Assembly (NCBI GenBank): GCA_014905825.1
Contig: JACGCN010000017.1
Coordinates: 930,001-994,000, forward strand
Direction: 5' to 3'
From: Lyophyllum atratum
Taxonomy: Eukaryota > Basidiomycota > Agaricomycetes > Agaricales > Lyophyllaceae
Length of the DNA: 64,000 nt
Shown: positions 45,482 to 55,726 of the stretch, piece after piece
Layout: each line of letters begins with the position of its first letter
Position numbering within the stretch: the stretch's first letter is position 1
Program-made: the position numbers and the translations under genes
The notes under the pieces: model-generated
The model's input: the letters and a program-made list of their open reading frames with translations, nothing else
Database searches by the model: none
What the model was told of the DNA's origin: nothing

Positions 45482-45901
45482 TGTGACGGTGGTGTATTGG
45501 ACTGGGCCACTAGACATGCCCAAAGGCCATGGACAACAGTAGCATACAATTAGTCAGCACATATTGTATTCCGAGATCTTCCTTAGAATACAAAAAAGCA
45601 CACTTTTACCCCCTCGTCGACCCTCCCTAAGGATCTCCGAGCCCGTGCTCACCTACGGTACATCGCGTACACCGCCGCCCCTGTGTAGGGTGACAGCACC
45701 CCTCCTCTAGGGTCACAAGAGTCCTGCAAAGGACGACATTGCCCCTTAGCAGGGTTACAGCTAGGCGCGACCGCCATCGCGCCCGGAGCACGCGTGGGCA
45801 GGGAACCTCAACAGGTGACCCACCCCGCAGCTCTGCCTTCCGGACCCGGCTTCAACCAACGAGAAGTCCGTGGACGCCCGATGTCACCGCCCGGCATCAC
45901 A
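45482..45901 (+). repeat. E3 LTR, right copy
   Basis: Second 420-bp copy, preceded by a G-run (45472-45478) that fits a polypurine tract and followed by the CAGTG target duplication. Confidence 0.93.
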
Positions 45902-46360
45902 CAGTGCAGCTAAACACTTTTACCATGCTCACCGACGCTTTCCAATTCGCCGCTGCTCTAGTACGTAACCTCGCGTGCACACCTTTCGCGACATCGGTTG
46001 ATGCAAATCCTGATCGAGGAGCCATGACGCTTTGGTGTCGCGCCGATTGCTCGTCTTTGGAAAGGCGATTGGGTTTCTACACCCCGGGGCGACTCCTCAT
46101 GATCGATCGAACTCGCTTCGAGTATCGCAGGATGCCAAAGAGTTCTGATAGAATTACATACAGATATAGAGTTATTTTCGCGTACAAGATTTATAGAAGT
46201 CGCCACCGCATATCTGAGCGACTGAGAGTCGCTTCATGAACGCCCGGCACAAGTGAGATTCGGACGGAAGGACTAAGCGCAAAGTAATTAAATAACGTAC
46301 CAGTAAATTACCAGTCTTTCTTCGCAGGCGTAGCCATGAATATGATATTGTTGCAGTCTT
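45902..46360. other. Right flank of E3
   Basis: Host sequence between E3 and the next minus-strand gene. No gene is seen. Confidence 0.45.
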
Positions 46361-47275
46361 TTACGTGTCGAAAAGCGGTAGAGGTAGAAGGCATAGGTTT
46401 CGCTGTTCAATGGCAGGTTTGACTTAACATGGGGTCGCCGCCAGTTTGCCATTGGAAGTGTAACGTACCAGTGCATTTGTCGATCTCTATCGTTGTCCCG
46501 ATCCCACCATATGTATCGATTACCATGGCATCGGGGCCCCTGTGGACTTGGGAGTAAACAGAATGAGTTATTCGAGTATATGCGGATAGGAAGGAATAGA
46601 GGTGGAGCGTACTGATTGACTCGTAGGATGCGTCGAAGGAGTCGCCATGGATGTCGGCCTGGAGGTAGACTATACCTTCAGGCCTTTCGATGAATAGCTC
46701 TAGCGTTTGGAGGCGGAGATCCGCAGCGTTTGTGTCTAGTCGAATGACAAGGTCAGCCGAGCTTACGAACGAAAGCGTGACATACCTGTGCACTGCGCCC
46801 TTATCGTCAGATTCAGATTTCCTGCCTGCGACTTGGGAGGCGGCCTGGTACGGGTGATTGGATGAAAAGCCGTACGGCGCTTTATTGCGAGGGTGATCGT
46901 GGGCAAGCGTGTTAAGGTGACGAAGAAGGAGGTGGGGCTAGGAGCCACTGTCGGATTGCACCCTTGGAATCGGTCGCCGTCAATTGAAAGAAATGACCTA
47001 CTAGAGAAATCTGTGACACTGAGCGTCGTCCCGATCCCACCATGCATATCGACTGTTAATCCATCCGCCCCTCGGTGAACTTGTATATGGAAGTACGTAT
47101 ATATCGTTATATGCCAAAGGAAAAGCACGAAAATAGAACGTACTGGCTGTTACGCATGCTGCTTCGACAGAGTCGCTGTAGATATCGACCTGGAGGTAAA
47201 CGAGTGCTCCCCCATCCAGGTACATTTCCAGCGTCTGCAGGCAATATTTTGCGGGCGTGGCTTCTGTACCGGTAC
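46361..47275 (-). CDS. Protein with two repeated beta-rich modules, 5' end not found
   Basis: Exons 47275-47144, 47079-46786, 46735-46613, 46546-46469 and 46422-46361 join in frame to a TAA. Two modules repeat. The first reads GALVYLQVDIYSDSVEA then IHRGADGLTVDMHGGIGTTL; the second reads GIVYLQADIHGDSFDA then IHRGPDAMVIDTYGGIGTTI. Intron positions repeat with them. This pattern recalls DUF7330-like agaric proteins, but the match is loose. Part of exon 2 (about 46,790-46,990) is open in two frames, and the other frame also looks protein-like, so a missed splice or a shift is possible. No start codon could be fixed upstream of 47275. Confidence 0.45.
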
Positions 47276-48000
47276 CTAGTCCCGAGAGTAGATCTAGATC
47301 TGACTGAGATTAGTCGAAAGAAAGTGTTACATACCTGTGTTCACTCGGTGGTCATTTTACGTGCAATGGTGGTGGCGGCAGTTGACCAATAGCGGTTTGT
47401 GGTTGGAAGAGCCTGTGGTCAGAAAAGCGTGATGAAGAATTCAAACTTGAAGAGGTGGGATGCGAGTGAAGTAGATATGCCCACAAGCGCAGGTGTTCGA
47501 AAGAGTGGAGTAACTCGGATACTGAGGGTGAACACACGGTAATCGTTGCCCTAATGCCTTGTTTAGTCTTTGACAACTCCTGGCGAGATAAAACAACAAC
47601 TAATCAACGAATGGAATTCCAACCCCAGAACTCATAAATTCAAAGTAGTGGTAAATTTATGAGACTTCATCGAAGAGGGATCGCAGAAAAGAAAATGCGT
47701 CGCGGAGTCTATGGCTAGTGCACAGCCTGCATATCGAGTTGTGATCGGAGGAGCTAAACATTGCTTTGACCTCTGATTGGAACATTGAGGTTACATTGTG
47801 ACTAGGCTATTTGTATGTAATCTTTCGGGTTCCACAACCGTGTCATTTCAGAGCGGTTCCAGTAGTTAGGACAAGAGGGAGCAGGATGTATGAAGTCTAA
47901 GACGTAGGCGAAACAGTGTGGCGTCAGCCTACCAACTCCCCTGAGGACATTGCCCTTCCAAAAGACTCAGTTGGCAGTCCCCGGCATGAGAAAGTACGGC
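47276..48000. other. Intergenic, upstream part of the module gene
   Basis: May hold the missing first exons of the preceding minus-strand gene (a frame at 47,350-47,580 is open but lacks ATG). Nothing else is supported. Confidence 0.4.
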
Positions 48001-48535
48001 TTACAGTCCCACTAGCTCGGCGACCGACGGCATGTCTCTACGGTCTACGTTGATGACCCTCCCTGTCAAGTCTTGTTTCATAACGAGCACGTTGCCTTTC
48101 CAGGTCGGCCACCTGGCTGGTCCCGGAATGTCTCTCTCTTGATCTTCATAGTAGACTGTGAACCTTGCATCCACGTCCCTATTCCCAAACAGGCTTGATG
48201 TCGCGGGATGCCAACCATCCGCGAATGTTTTGCGGCGCACGCCTAGATCATACACGACAGTTGACGGTACCCAAGTAGGCACCCAGTACTGTGTCACCAG
48301 GTCATCTAGCCCCCTCCCACCGCCTAGGCCATAGTCGTAAGGCACCGGCACTATTTGTCCCCAGAAGTGTGTGTTAGAGGAGTATGCCCTTCCGCCCGTC
48401 AGGATAGCGCTAAGACGTTGAGTGTCAGACGGGTCTGTCGTAGCTGTTTCAACTTACAGGGTGATGTCTGTTTATGTTGTCGATAATACCTTGAGTCTCC
48501 CAGCGGGCAATTCGAGGGTGTGGCATGGACGACAT
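48001..48535 (-). CDS. Agaric-specific protein of unknown function, with one-base frameshift
   Basis: Exon 1 (48535-48458, 26 codons, ending RWETQGIIDNINRHHP) and exon 2 (48409-48001) are separated by a 48-nt intron. Exon 2 starts RYPDGR and must then shift by one base: an extra G in the AAGGGC run would have to be dropped to continue into SNTHFWGQIVPVPYDYG, GWHPATSSL, DARFTVYYEDQE and WKGNVLVMKQDL. Corrected length would be 161 aa. I know this pattern from small unannotated agaric proteins, often near F-box genes, but no function is known. The start lies 81 bp from the ATG of the divergent gene at 48617. Confidence 0.65.
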
Positions 48536-49353
48536 GATGGCGGAAAGAACACTCGCGTGAAACCGTCGTCGATGTTTAAAAAGGCTGTTTGTCACCTCCT
48601 ATTCTCGGTAGAAACCATGCCCCCTCTTGCTCTCGACATTGAGTACTTGAACCTCCAGGTGATCAACCATCTCAACATTCTTGATGCCGTCTCGTACTCG
48701 CATACTTGCCACACCAACCGCAACGTAGTCAATGAACACTTACTTGAGGTCGTCCGTCGCGAAATCGGGCCGTACTTCTCCAGTCCCAGTAAGCTCCGAT
48801 CTCCGTCACGCGTCGCTTGCTCAACGGGTCTTGCAGCGGAGTATAAGCATTTCTGGCACGTCCTGACATTGTGCAAGGGTGTTGTGTCTGATGACATGTC
48901 ACTCGCTATTATGCAGCCGGTCTCCCAGCCTCGTCTTTCACCCCAACAACTCATGATATTTGTACGTCGTGGCGGCGGTCCCGTGATCACGAACTTCATC
49001 GAAGCCATTGGATATATGAAGGAGGCTCTGGCCAATTTCCATTTCTGTCCTCCTATGAGCCCTTGGAACAATACGCGGGTGTTCACCACAAAGACCAGAC
49101 GGATCATCCTTGTTGAGAGCAACACATCGTCGGTGTTGCCTCTCGTCCTCAGCTCACGTTGCACTGCCGTCATGAATGCGATCACCGCCACGAGGTTATT
49201 CACCTTCTATCCGACATTGACACTCTCCGATCACGCCGCAGTTGCCCAGTTCCACTGGGGTGCGGAGCACAGCGTCGATTTCTACTCTCGCCAAGGAATA
49301 ACTCTCCGTCAGGCGGATGAATATGTCCCAGGGGTCGCGTGTGGTTACGAGTG

Positions 49354-49723
49354 TGTGGGATCTCCAAAGGGTGCGAGGACGAGGGACAAAGAATCCGGAC
49401 CGCACAGTCGATGGCGGGTAAGCGGCAAGACGAGAGAGAGCAAACGCGATCGAAAAGAGAAGCAAAACGGAGTATATTCGTATGCGTAGCGTAGTACACG
49501 TAGACACGAATGCGAATGGAAAACGGAATGATACGAGACAGAAAACGAGAGCCGAAAATATGGGGAACATGAGGAGATGGGAAACATGAGGTAGATGGGA
49601 TATCTAATCTAATCTACGTATCGTGATGTCGTGATGTCGTGACCGTGAAGATCTCTGTCATTGTCGACGCGTCGCCGTCGTCGATCTGCCTTCTGCGCAG
49701 CCAGCCCTGCTGGCTACCCCACA
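49354..49723 (-). repeat. E2 LTR, left copy (3' LTR in element sense)
   Basis: 370 bp, starts TGTGGGATCTCC and ends GGCTACCCCACA on the plus strand. The 6-bp ends are inverted repeats. Confidence 0.93.
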
Positions 49724-49784
49724 TCTCCTCCACACTTTCAAATATCAACCATCCCTGGTTGATCCCCCAACCCAAGGAACCTCC

Positions 49785-51428
49785 TCAATCGTCATCCTCT
49801 ATCCCCGCCAAATCTGCGGCATCAACATACTCGGTTACTTCGACAATCTTCTTGGAGCGGGCGCGGTACGGAATCAGACGAAAAGCCGCGAATTTGAGTC
49901 TGGATAGGGCACCGTTGACTTCCGCGAGGCGGTATGCTCCACTCCTGAGGCGCTGCGCGACGACCATAGGACCGAAATAACGAGGCCGGCACTTTTTGCC
50001 GACATCAGGCTCGATTTTCTTGTTCAAGACCATGACAAGCTCGCCCGACGCGAAATTATAGTCGTGGATGACGTTCTGGTGCTGTCTCTCGAAGTCGGCG
50101 ATGGATTTATAACGGTGAGCCAGTACTCGCTTGTGAATAAGTGCGAGATCCTCATCACGACGTTCCAGCTGAATAGCGCGATTGGCGATAAGGTCGGAAT
50201 CAGAGAGTTTGGATGCGAAGTCGGGGAACAGGAAGGTGGCCTCGGTGATGTCGAAGGGTAGGAGGGGTTCGGTTCCCGTAGCGCCGAAGAAAGGTGAGTG
50301 TCCGTATCGCTTTCGAGTGGTAATTCTGTCCGCCCAGAAGATGTAGGAGACGTGGTTGGACCACTTACGCATATCTCCCCCACAGATCTTCACTAGCGAG
50401 TCCCGAATGGGCCGGTGAGCCGTCTCCACGACGCCGTTCGATTGGGAGTTGTATGCCGAGATGCGAATATGACGGATGTTGTACTTTTCGGCCAGCCATT
50501 CGAGTGCGGCAACCCACGGCGTCCCATTATCGACCACTATCTCCTCTATCGCGCCCCACCGACACATCACTTCCTCGAACAGGAACGACCCCAGCGCCTT
50601 CCCGTTCTCCTTCCGCAACTTCCTCCACTCCGCCCAACTGATCAGACTGCAACGACCCTGCGCCAGATACTTGTACCCGTTCGACGTCGGCAGGTGCATG
50701 GTATCTGCGTACATCTTGGCGAAGAGTCCAGCAGGAATCGAAACGGTGGGTGGCAGTATGACTTTCTCGAGCGAGCGTAGCTGACATGCATGACAGGTTT
50801 CAAGATACCATTTGACGTCGTCGTCGAGCGCTGGCCACCAGAAGCGATCCGCGATCGTGCGGCGAGTAGCGTACTGTCCACGATGTCCGAGCTCGTCGTG
50901 AGCTGCGCGCAGATGGCGAAGCCTATCCCCCCTCCAAACAACAAGCTGGTGTCTCCCACCGTTCTCCTTGCGCCAAAGACGACCACCACGGACGAAGAAC
51001 TTGCATGCGCGATTCAAGAATCGTTTGAGCTGCGTAGCGTCGACGTCAGGCTTCTTCAAGTCCGTCAGGTAAGTCTCGATCTCCTTCAACTCCACTTCCC
51101 GCCGCTCATTCTCCTCAGACCACGGCAACTCCACCCCAGCCGTCTCGTCTCCGCCGCCCGTTCCCACCGCCACACACACCGCCGCGTCTCCTCCCTCTCG
51201 TACCACCTCCAAGACCCCCCCGTTCTCTGCCGCCGCCAGCGCGTTCGCCACCCATATACCCCCGCTCAAGATCTCCTCCACCCATTCCTCGCCGTCGTCC
51301 TCATTCTCATCACCCTCGTCCACGGTCTTCTCCCTCCTCGACAACCCATCAGGCCCTGCAAACTTCTTCCCCGCCACATGCACCAGTTTGAAATCGAAGA
51401 GTAAGATAGCGGCTATCCAGCGGTTCAT
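49785..51428 (-). CDS. E2 pol C-terminal part: integrase
   Basis: 547-codon frame that continues the pol polyprotein. It begins with the end of the RNase H region (MNRWIAAILLFDFKLVHVAG, then PDGLSRRE). The integrase zinc finger follows (HDELGHRG, then CHACQ). The catalytic core has D in YADTMHLPT, D in IVVDNGTPW and E in NGVVETAH. The C-terminal part (FASGELVMVLNKKIEPDVGK, RPRYFGPMVV) fits the usual DNA-binding tail. Its ATG overlaps the TGA of the upstream frame (ATGA), but the join lies inside a segment normally continuous in these elements. I therefore read it as a frameshift rather than a true second gene. Confidence 0.88.
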   Translation of the reverse strand: MNRWIAAILLFDFKLVHVAGKKFAGPDGLSRREKTVDEGDENEDDGEEWVEEILSGGIWVANALAAAENGGVLEVVREGGDAAVCVAVGTGGGDETAGVELPWSEENERREVELKEIETYLTDLKKPDVDATQLKRFLNRACKFFVRGGRLWRKENGGRHQLVVWRGDRLRHLRAAHDELGHRGQYATRRTIADRFWWPALDDDVKWYLETCHACQLRSLEKVILPPTVSIPAGLFAKMYADTMHLPTSNGYKYLAQGRCSLISWAEWRKLRKENGKALGSFLFEEVMCRWGAIEEIVVDNGTPWVAALEWLAEKYNIRHIRISAYNSQSNGVVETAHRPIRDSLVKICGGDMRKWSNHVSYIFWADRITTRKRYGHSPFFGATGTEPLLPFDITEATFLFPDFASKLSDSDLIANRAIQLERRDEDLALIHKRVLAHRYKSIADFERQHQNVIHDYNFASGELVMVLNKKIEPDVGKKCRPRYFGPMVVAQRLRSGAYRLAEVNGALSRLKFAAFRLIPYRARSKKIVEVTEYVDAADLAGIEDDD

Positions 51429-54400
51429 CGCGGCGTTCGGGACCTCGGGTGTATGTCAGGGCGATTAATCATGCCCTTGATGTATTTCGCATCGACTTCA
51501 ATTGTAAGATTCTGTACACCGACGATATAGATTTTCGTCGCGTTTAGGGACCGAAATAAGCCGTAGAGCTCGAGTTTCGCTTGGGAGTAGCGGGCTTCCC
51601 GTTCGTTCCAGGAGATGGAGCCGAAACGAGCAGGGCGACGCCTTTCGTCGTCATCCAACTGCACGAGGATGTATCCACAGGCACGATACGAAGAGTCGAC
51701 GGAGAGAATGACTGTATTTCTGGAGGTGTAGTCGATGGCACGGATAGCTGAGCTGGAGACGATGGCCTGCTTCAGTTCATTCATGGCGACCTGGTGCTCG
51801 TCCGTCCAGCTGAACTCAACATTCTTCTTGGTGAGCTCGACAAGTGGATGGGCGATGTGCGCGAAGTCCCGAATCCAGATTCGAAGCGTCCCAGCCATCC
51901 CCAAGAATCCCCTCACGTCCGTCGGCGTCTTGCACGGCAGCCACGTCTCGATCTTCACCACCTTCCCCCTGTCTGGCTCCCTCCCCCCGTACGTCGACAA
52001 CTGTCCCACCACCATCAACTCCGGGACGCACAACTGCAACTTCAACGCCGAAACTGTCGCCCCCGCGTGCCTCAACCTATGCAACACCCTATTCAAGTCC
52101 TCCGCATGCTTTCTCACCCACGGTCGCACCCCCGCATTCTCCTTCGTCACCTGATATCCTCCGCCCGCCAACTCCATCCTCGACTTCCCTCCTAGTACCG
52201 TGATGTCATCAGAAAAATTCGGTGCGATCTCCGTCTCATGCTGAAGAATGAACGCAACATCGTTATGAAATATCTGGAGTGACCCGGTCCACCCCTGTGG
52301 CAGCACTGTCAGACGATGGGTTCCGAGAGGCGTGTCGAATGTGGTGAGATCGCGTGAGATGGAATCGACGGTCCTGTGATCATACCCGACAGAAAGATCC
52401 AGGCCAGTGTAGATCGCGCGTCCTGAGCACTGTTCAGCATACTGGTCGACGAGTGGGGGCTGGGCTGAATCCTTGACAGTAATGCTGTTCAGTGGACCGA
52501 GATTATGGACAATGCGTACGTTTCCATCTTTCTTTGCGACGCAGAACCACTGATGCCGATACGAGCTGTTCGATGGTTCATAGACCCCCGCCGCCACCTT
52601 CTTCTTGATCAACTCCACCACCTTCTCTCGTATCCCCGGCGGAATCGGCAAGCTCTTCCTCGACCACGGCACGTGCTCCACCACCGGAATCACCACTGGC
52701 GAGAAGTAATCGTCTCGAAACCGCCCTTTCTCCGACTCATCCCACGCCAACGCCATCTCGTTATTCATCAACACCGCTGCCACCAACTTCCTCTCCTCCT
52801 CCCACAAAAATTCATTCATCATCAAGCCAATCACGTCCATCCGTTCCTGCGTCAATCGAACCCCGGGTACGAATTCTGATGGAAAGACTGGGAGTGCCGG
52901 CAGTGTTCTCAATGGGTCTTCAGGAAAGCAATGATGGATCTTCGCATACTCTGGCATCGTTGTGGGTACTGGCAGGATTTTATTCGCAACTTTCTTGTAC
53001 GCCAATGCATGGGTAACGGGGTGGACTGTGAATGTCGAGGCCAGTAAGATATTGGCGATTGCGATTGGTCCACTGCGCGCGAGGTCCCTAAAACCCGAGG
53101 TAGTCATGACAGGTGGCTGTGTCGAGCCCATCGATTCGGCGTCTATCCCATCTCCACTCTTCCTCCATGCTTCCACCACCTCCTCCACGCAACTGAACGA
53201 CGTCGCCCGCTTCCCCGAGGGCCTCTCCTTCGTCAACACCGTCTTCACCCTGTTCCTATCCAATGGATCTCTCAACGTCACCAGCACCCCCGCCTCCGTC
53301 TCCACCTTCGCCAACAACACACTCTTCTGCCACGGCCGCCCCAACAACAGTCGATAAGGTGCGTTCGGAACCACATATGCATGCGCCCACGTCTTCATAC
53401 CCTCCACCTCGATCTCCAGGAACTCCGCACATCCGCCCATCGCTTCCCTTCCCCCATTTGCCGTCTCCATCATCATCAACCGCTTCTTATTCACTGTGAA
53501 CCCCACCTCCTCCCACAAGTCCTTTCGCACCACCACGATCTCCGACCCCTCATCCAACAATGCATCCTCCTCAGCTCCTGCAACCCTAACTGCGATCTCC
53601 CTCAACGGCGTCACGAAATCGAGCGGAATATTTTGCAAGTCGACCTGCGCTTGTAATGCGGTGGCTGTCGCGTCGTCTGAAGCTGGGTTGGGAATGCGTA
53701 CCGTACGAGAATTCTCGACGATTTCTTTTCGAAGTTCCCCGCTGAGTGAGAGTAGGTCGCCAACAGTGATGTTCGGAACGATGGCGTCAACGATACGGCG
53801 GTAGAACTTCTGTGGCGCAGCAGGATCGGCGATTTTCGACTGGTATGTGAAGGCCGGCTGCTGGGGATTGGTATTCCGTAAGTACTCATTCTGTTTCTCC
53901 TTTTCTCCGCTCGCCTCGCCCTTCTCCTGTTCTCCTGTGACGGTCTTTACCTTCTCTTCCTCTTCATTGACGGTATTCTTTCTTTTTCCCTCTTTCTCCT
54001 TCGCCCCGGATCCATCGTTCTTCTTCGTCTTCTTTCCACCACGCTGACCCTCGCCCTTCTTTTCCTTAGACCTCGTCGCATATGTAACCCCTGCCGCCGC
54101 TTTCTCCAACTCCTCGATCGCACCCCACACCAGAACCTCCTCCTCCTCCTCGACTTCCACCTCCACATCCTGTCGTCCACCATCTCCCCACTTCCACTCT
54201 TCGGTAACCGCCACCACCACCTCCTCATCGACATCCTCGATAATCGCACATGATTCCGCCTCTGGTACGAACACTTGAAGGAAATTACCACCGGCCACGG
54301 CTGGCGGTGGTGGTTGTGGTTGAGCTGGACCATTTCCTCCGTTCGGTACTGGTAGAAGTCCATATCGCTCCTCGACCGCCGCTCGAATTCCTCCAGGATA

Positions 54401-55726
54401 ATGTGCGATACGCTCTCCACTTTCTGCCCAAACCCATACAGCTCCGTCATAGCGAATATGTCCGGCTCGCAGATGCTCGCCGGCGACGGGACAGTTACGC
54501 GAGATGTGCCCCATCCCTCGACAGAAGTAGCACGTGCCATTGGGATCGTGCGGTGCGGCGGGAGCATGACCATGACCTCCATGTCCTCCGTGGCCATATC
54601 CTCCGCGCCCTTGGAATCCCCGCGCTCCACCACCACGGTTCCACTGTTGATGCTGGGGCTGATATGGATAATGATGTTGCTGGGGTAGCTGATGGTTCTG
54701 AGGTGGTTGATATACCGGCACTGCAGCTGTGACAGTCGTAGGGGATACCGGTTGCCAGGGGGACGGAAGGAGCTGAGCCGCTGCAGGGGACAGAACTGCG
54801 AGTTTGACGTAACTGGCTGCATACGCACTGTCGCCAACCTTCATCCCTCCAAGCCGCCTCGATAACTCATCGATCTCATCCACCATCTCCTTGCGTCCGC
54901 TCTCCTTGACCACCACCTTCCTCGTCGCCACCTCCCGCCGCCCGCTCTCCCTCTTCTTCTTCTTCGACTTCTTCCTCCGCTTCCGATCCTCCTCCTCACT
55001 TTCTGATGACGACTCCTCGCTCTCGCTCTCCTCGCTACTGCTCTCCTCGCTGCTCTCCTCACTCGACGAATCCCTATCCCGACGCTTCCCTCTCTTCTTC
55101 GCCTTCCCCTTCCTGTTCTCAGCATCGAATGCATCATCCGCGAACACCTCTCGCCCTGCCTCAACAACTTTCTCCATATCCGGGACCTTCGAACGCGAGT
55201 ACTCCGTCCCCTCCTTGACCTCGAGTCGTTTCTTGATCGCCTTCTGTGCGCTCTTGTGCAGTCCTTCCCAGAACATGCGATTCTTCTCGTTAGCGCTGAT
55301 CTGACCGTCGGTCTCGAGAGTGACAGCGACCGGGCGAAATTCCTGGTAGTATCCGATGATATCTGCTTCTGTCTTAATACGGTGAGCTTCATATCGACGG
55401 ATGATACGTTCTAAATCCTTTCGTGTATACCTTTCCCCCTTCTTCGCCCCAGGATAGGTATCGAGGATCTTGTTCTTCAAGGTAGCGTAGGCCTGTTCTT
55501 CATAGCCCGGTAAGCTGGCCCAGAACTTCTTCGTCTTTGTGTTAGCATACTTAACCACCATCTTTACTTTCTCTGCATTTGTCAGTGCGCAATCCTTCGC
55601 CAGCTCGTCAAACTCGTCGAAGAATTCAAGAAGCTCGCTAGGATCCTTCCCATCGAAGTATGGTGCGCGTTTCGTTCCTGGTACCGGCATGCCGGCAATG
55701 CCTTTCGGCGTCGGTATCGTTGCCAT
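51425..55726 (-). CDS. E2 gag-protease-reverse transcriptase-RNase H
   Basis: 1,433-codon frame. The gag capsid part (residues 1-200: MPVPGTKRAPYFDGKDPSEL, GYYQEFRPVAVTLETDG) is followed by a Ser/Glu and Lys-rich region and a CCHC knuckle (CYFCRGMGHISRNCP). The aspartic protease core is DALLDEGSEIVVV, with Asp-Glu-Gly in place of the usual Asp-Ser/Thr-Gly. Reverse transcriptase shows FCVAKKDGNVRIVHNLGPLN, TGLDLSVGYD, LPQGWTGS and FSDDITVLG at the YxDD position. RNase H follows with VILSVDSSYRACGYIL and EARYSQAKLELYGLF. The frame ends at TGA 51425-51427, one base out of phase with the integrase. The Pro/Thr-rich frame continues upstream of the first ATG (55727-55920), so the true start may be spliced or further upstream. 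Confidence 0.9.
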   Translation of the reverse strand: MATIPTPKGIAGMPVPGTKRAPYFDGKDPSELLEFFDEFDELAKDCALTNAEKVKMVVKYANTKTKKFWASLPGYEEQAYATLKNKILDTYPGAKKGERYTRKDLERIIRRYEAHRIKTEADIIGYYQEFRPVAVTLETDGQISANEKNRMFWEGLHKSAQKAIKKRLEVKEGTEYSRSKVPDMEKVVEAGREVFADDAFDAENRKGKAKKRGKRRDRDSSSEESSEESSSEESESEESSSESEEEDRKRRKKSKKKKRESGRREVATRKVVVKESGRKEMVDEIDELSRRLGGMKVGDSAYAASYVKLAVLSPAAAQLLPSPWQPVSPTTVTAAVPVYQPPQNHQLPQQHHYPYQPQHQQWNRGGGARGFQGRGGYGHGGHGGHGHAPAAPHDPNGTCYFCRGMGHISRNCPVAGEHLRAGHIRYDGAVWVWAESGERIAHYPGGIRAAVEERYGLLPVPNGGNGPAQPQPPPPAVAGGNFLQVFVPEAESCAIIEDVDEEVVVAVTEEWKWGDGGRQDVEVEVEEEEEVLVWGAIEELEKAAAGVTYATRSKEKKGEGQRGGKKTKKNDGSGAKEKEGKRKNTVNEEEEKVKTVTGEQEKGEASGEKEKQNEYLRNTNPQQPAFTYQSKIADPAAPQKFYRRIVDAIVPNITVGDLLSLSGELRKEIVENSRTVRIPNPASDDATATALQAQVDLQNIPLDFVTPLREIAVRVAGAEEDALLDEGSEIVVVRKDLWEEVGFTVNKKRLMMMETANGGREAMGGCAEFLEIEVEGMKTWAHAYVVPNAPYRLLLGRPWQKSVLLAKVETEAGVLVTLRDPLDRNRVKTVLTKERPSGKRATSFSCVEEVVEAWRKSGDGIDAESMGSTQPPVMTTSGFRDLARSGPIAIANILLASTFTVHPVTHALAYKKVANKILPVPTTMPEYAKIHHCFPEDPLRTLPALPVFPSEFVPGVRLTQERMDVIGLMMNEFLWEEERKLVAAVLMNNEMALAWDESEKGRFRDDYFSPVVIPVVEHVPWSRKSLPIPPGIREKVVELIKKKVAAGVYEPSNSSYRHQWFCVAKKDGNVRIVHNLGPLNSITVKDSAQPPLVDQYAEQCSGRAIYTGLDLSVGYDHRTVDSISRDLTTFDTPLGTHRLTVLPQGWTGSLQIFHNDVAFILQHETEIAPNFSDDITVLGGKSRMELAGGGYQVTKENAGVRPWVRKHAEDLNRVLHRLRHAGATVSALKLQLCVPELMVVGQLSTYGGREPDRGKVVKIETWLPCKTPTDVRGFLGMAGTLRIWIRDFAHIAHPLVELTKKNVEFSWTDEHQVAMNELKQAIVSSSAIRAIDYTSRNTVILSVDSSYRACGYILVQLDDDERRRPARFGSISWNEREARYSQAKLELYGLFRSLNATKIYIVGVQNLTIEVDAKYIKGMINRPDIHPRSRTPR

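Larger units (their letters stand above)
38623..45901 (+). mobile_element. LTR element E3, large, without recognisable coding capacity
   Basis: Two 420-bp repeats with TGTGA...TCACA ends (38623-39042 and 45482-45901, fixed offset 6,859) flank 6,439 bp. The 5-bp duplication CAGTG lies at 38618-38622 and 45902-45906. The plus orientation is suggested by a candidate primer-binding site one base inside the left LTR (39044, TGGTGGGGGCACCGCG) and a G7 run ending 3 bp before the right LTR. The longest internal frame is about 210 codons. I found no gag, protease, reverse transcriptase, RNase H or integrase motif on either strand. The interior is made largely of degenerate repeats listed separately. 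This fits a LARD-like non-autonomous element. Confidence 0.9.

Noticed and set aside
50790..51404. Long plus-strand frame opposite the E2 integrase
   Set aside because: It is the complement of a strongly supported integrase and has no motif of its own.
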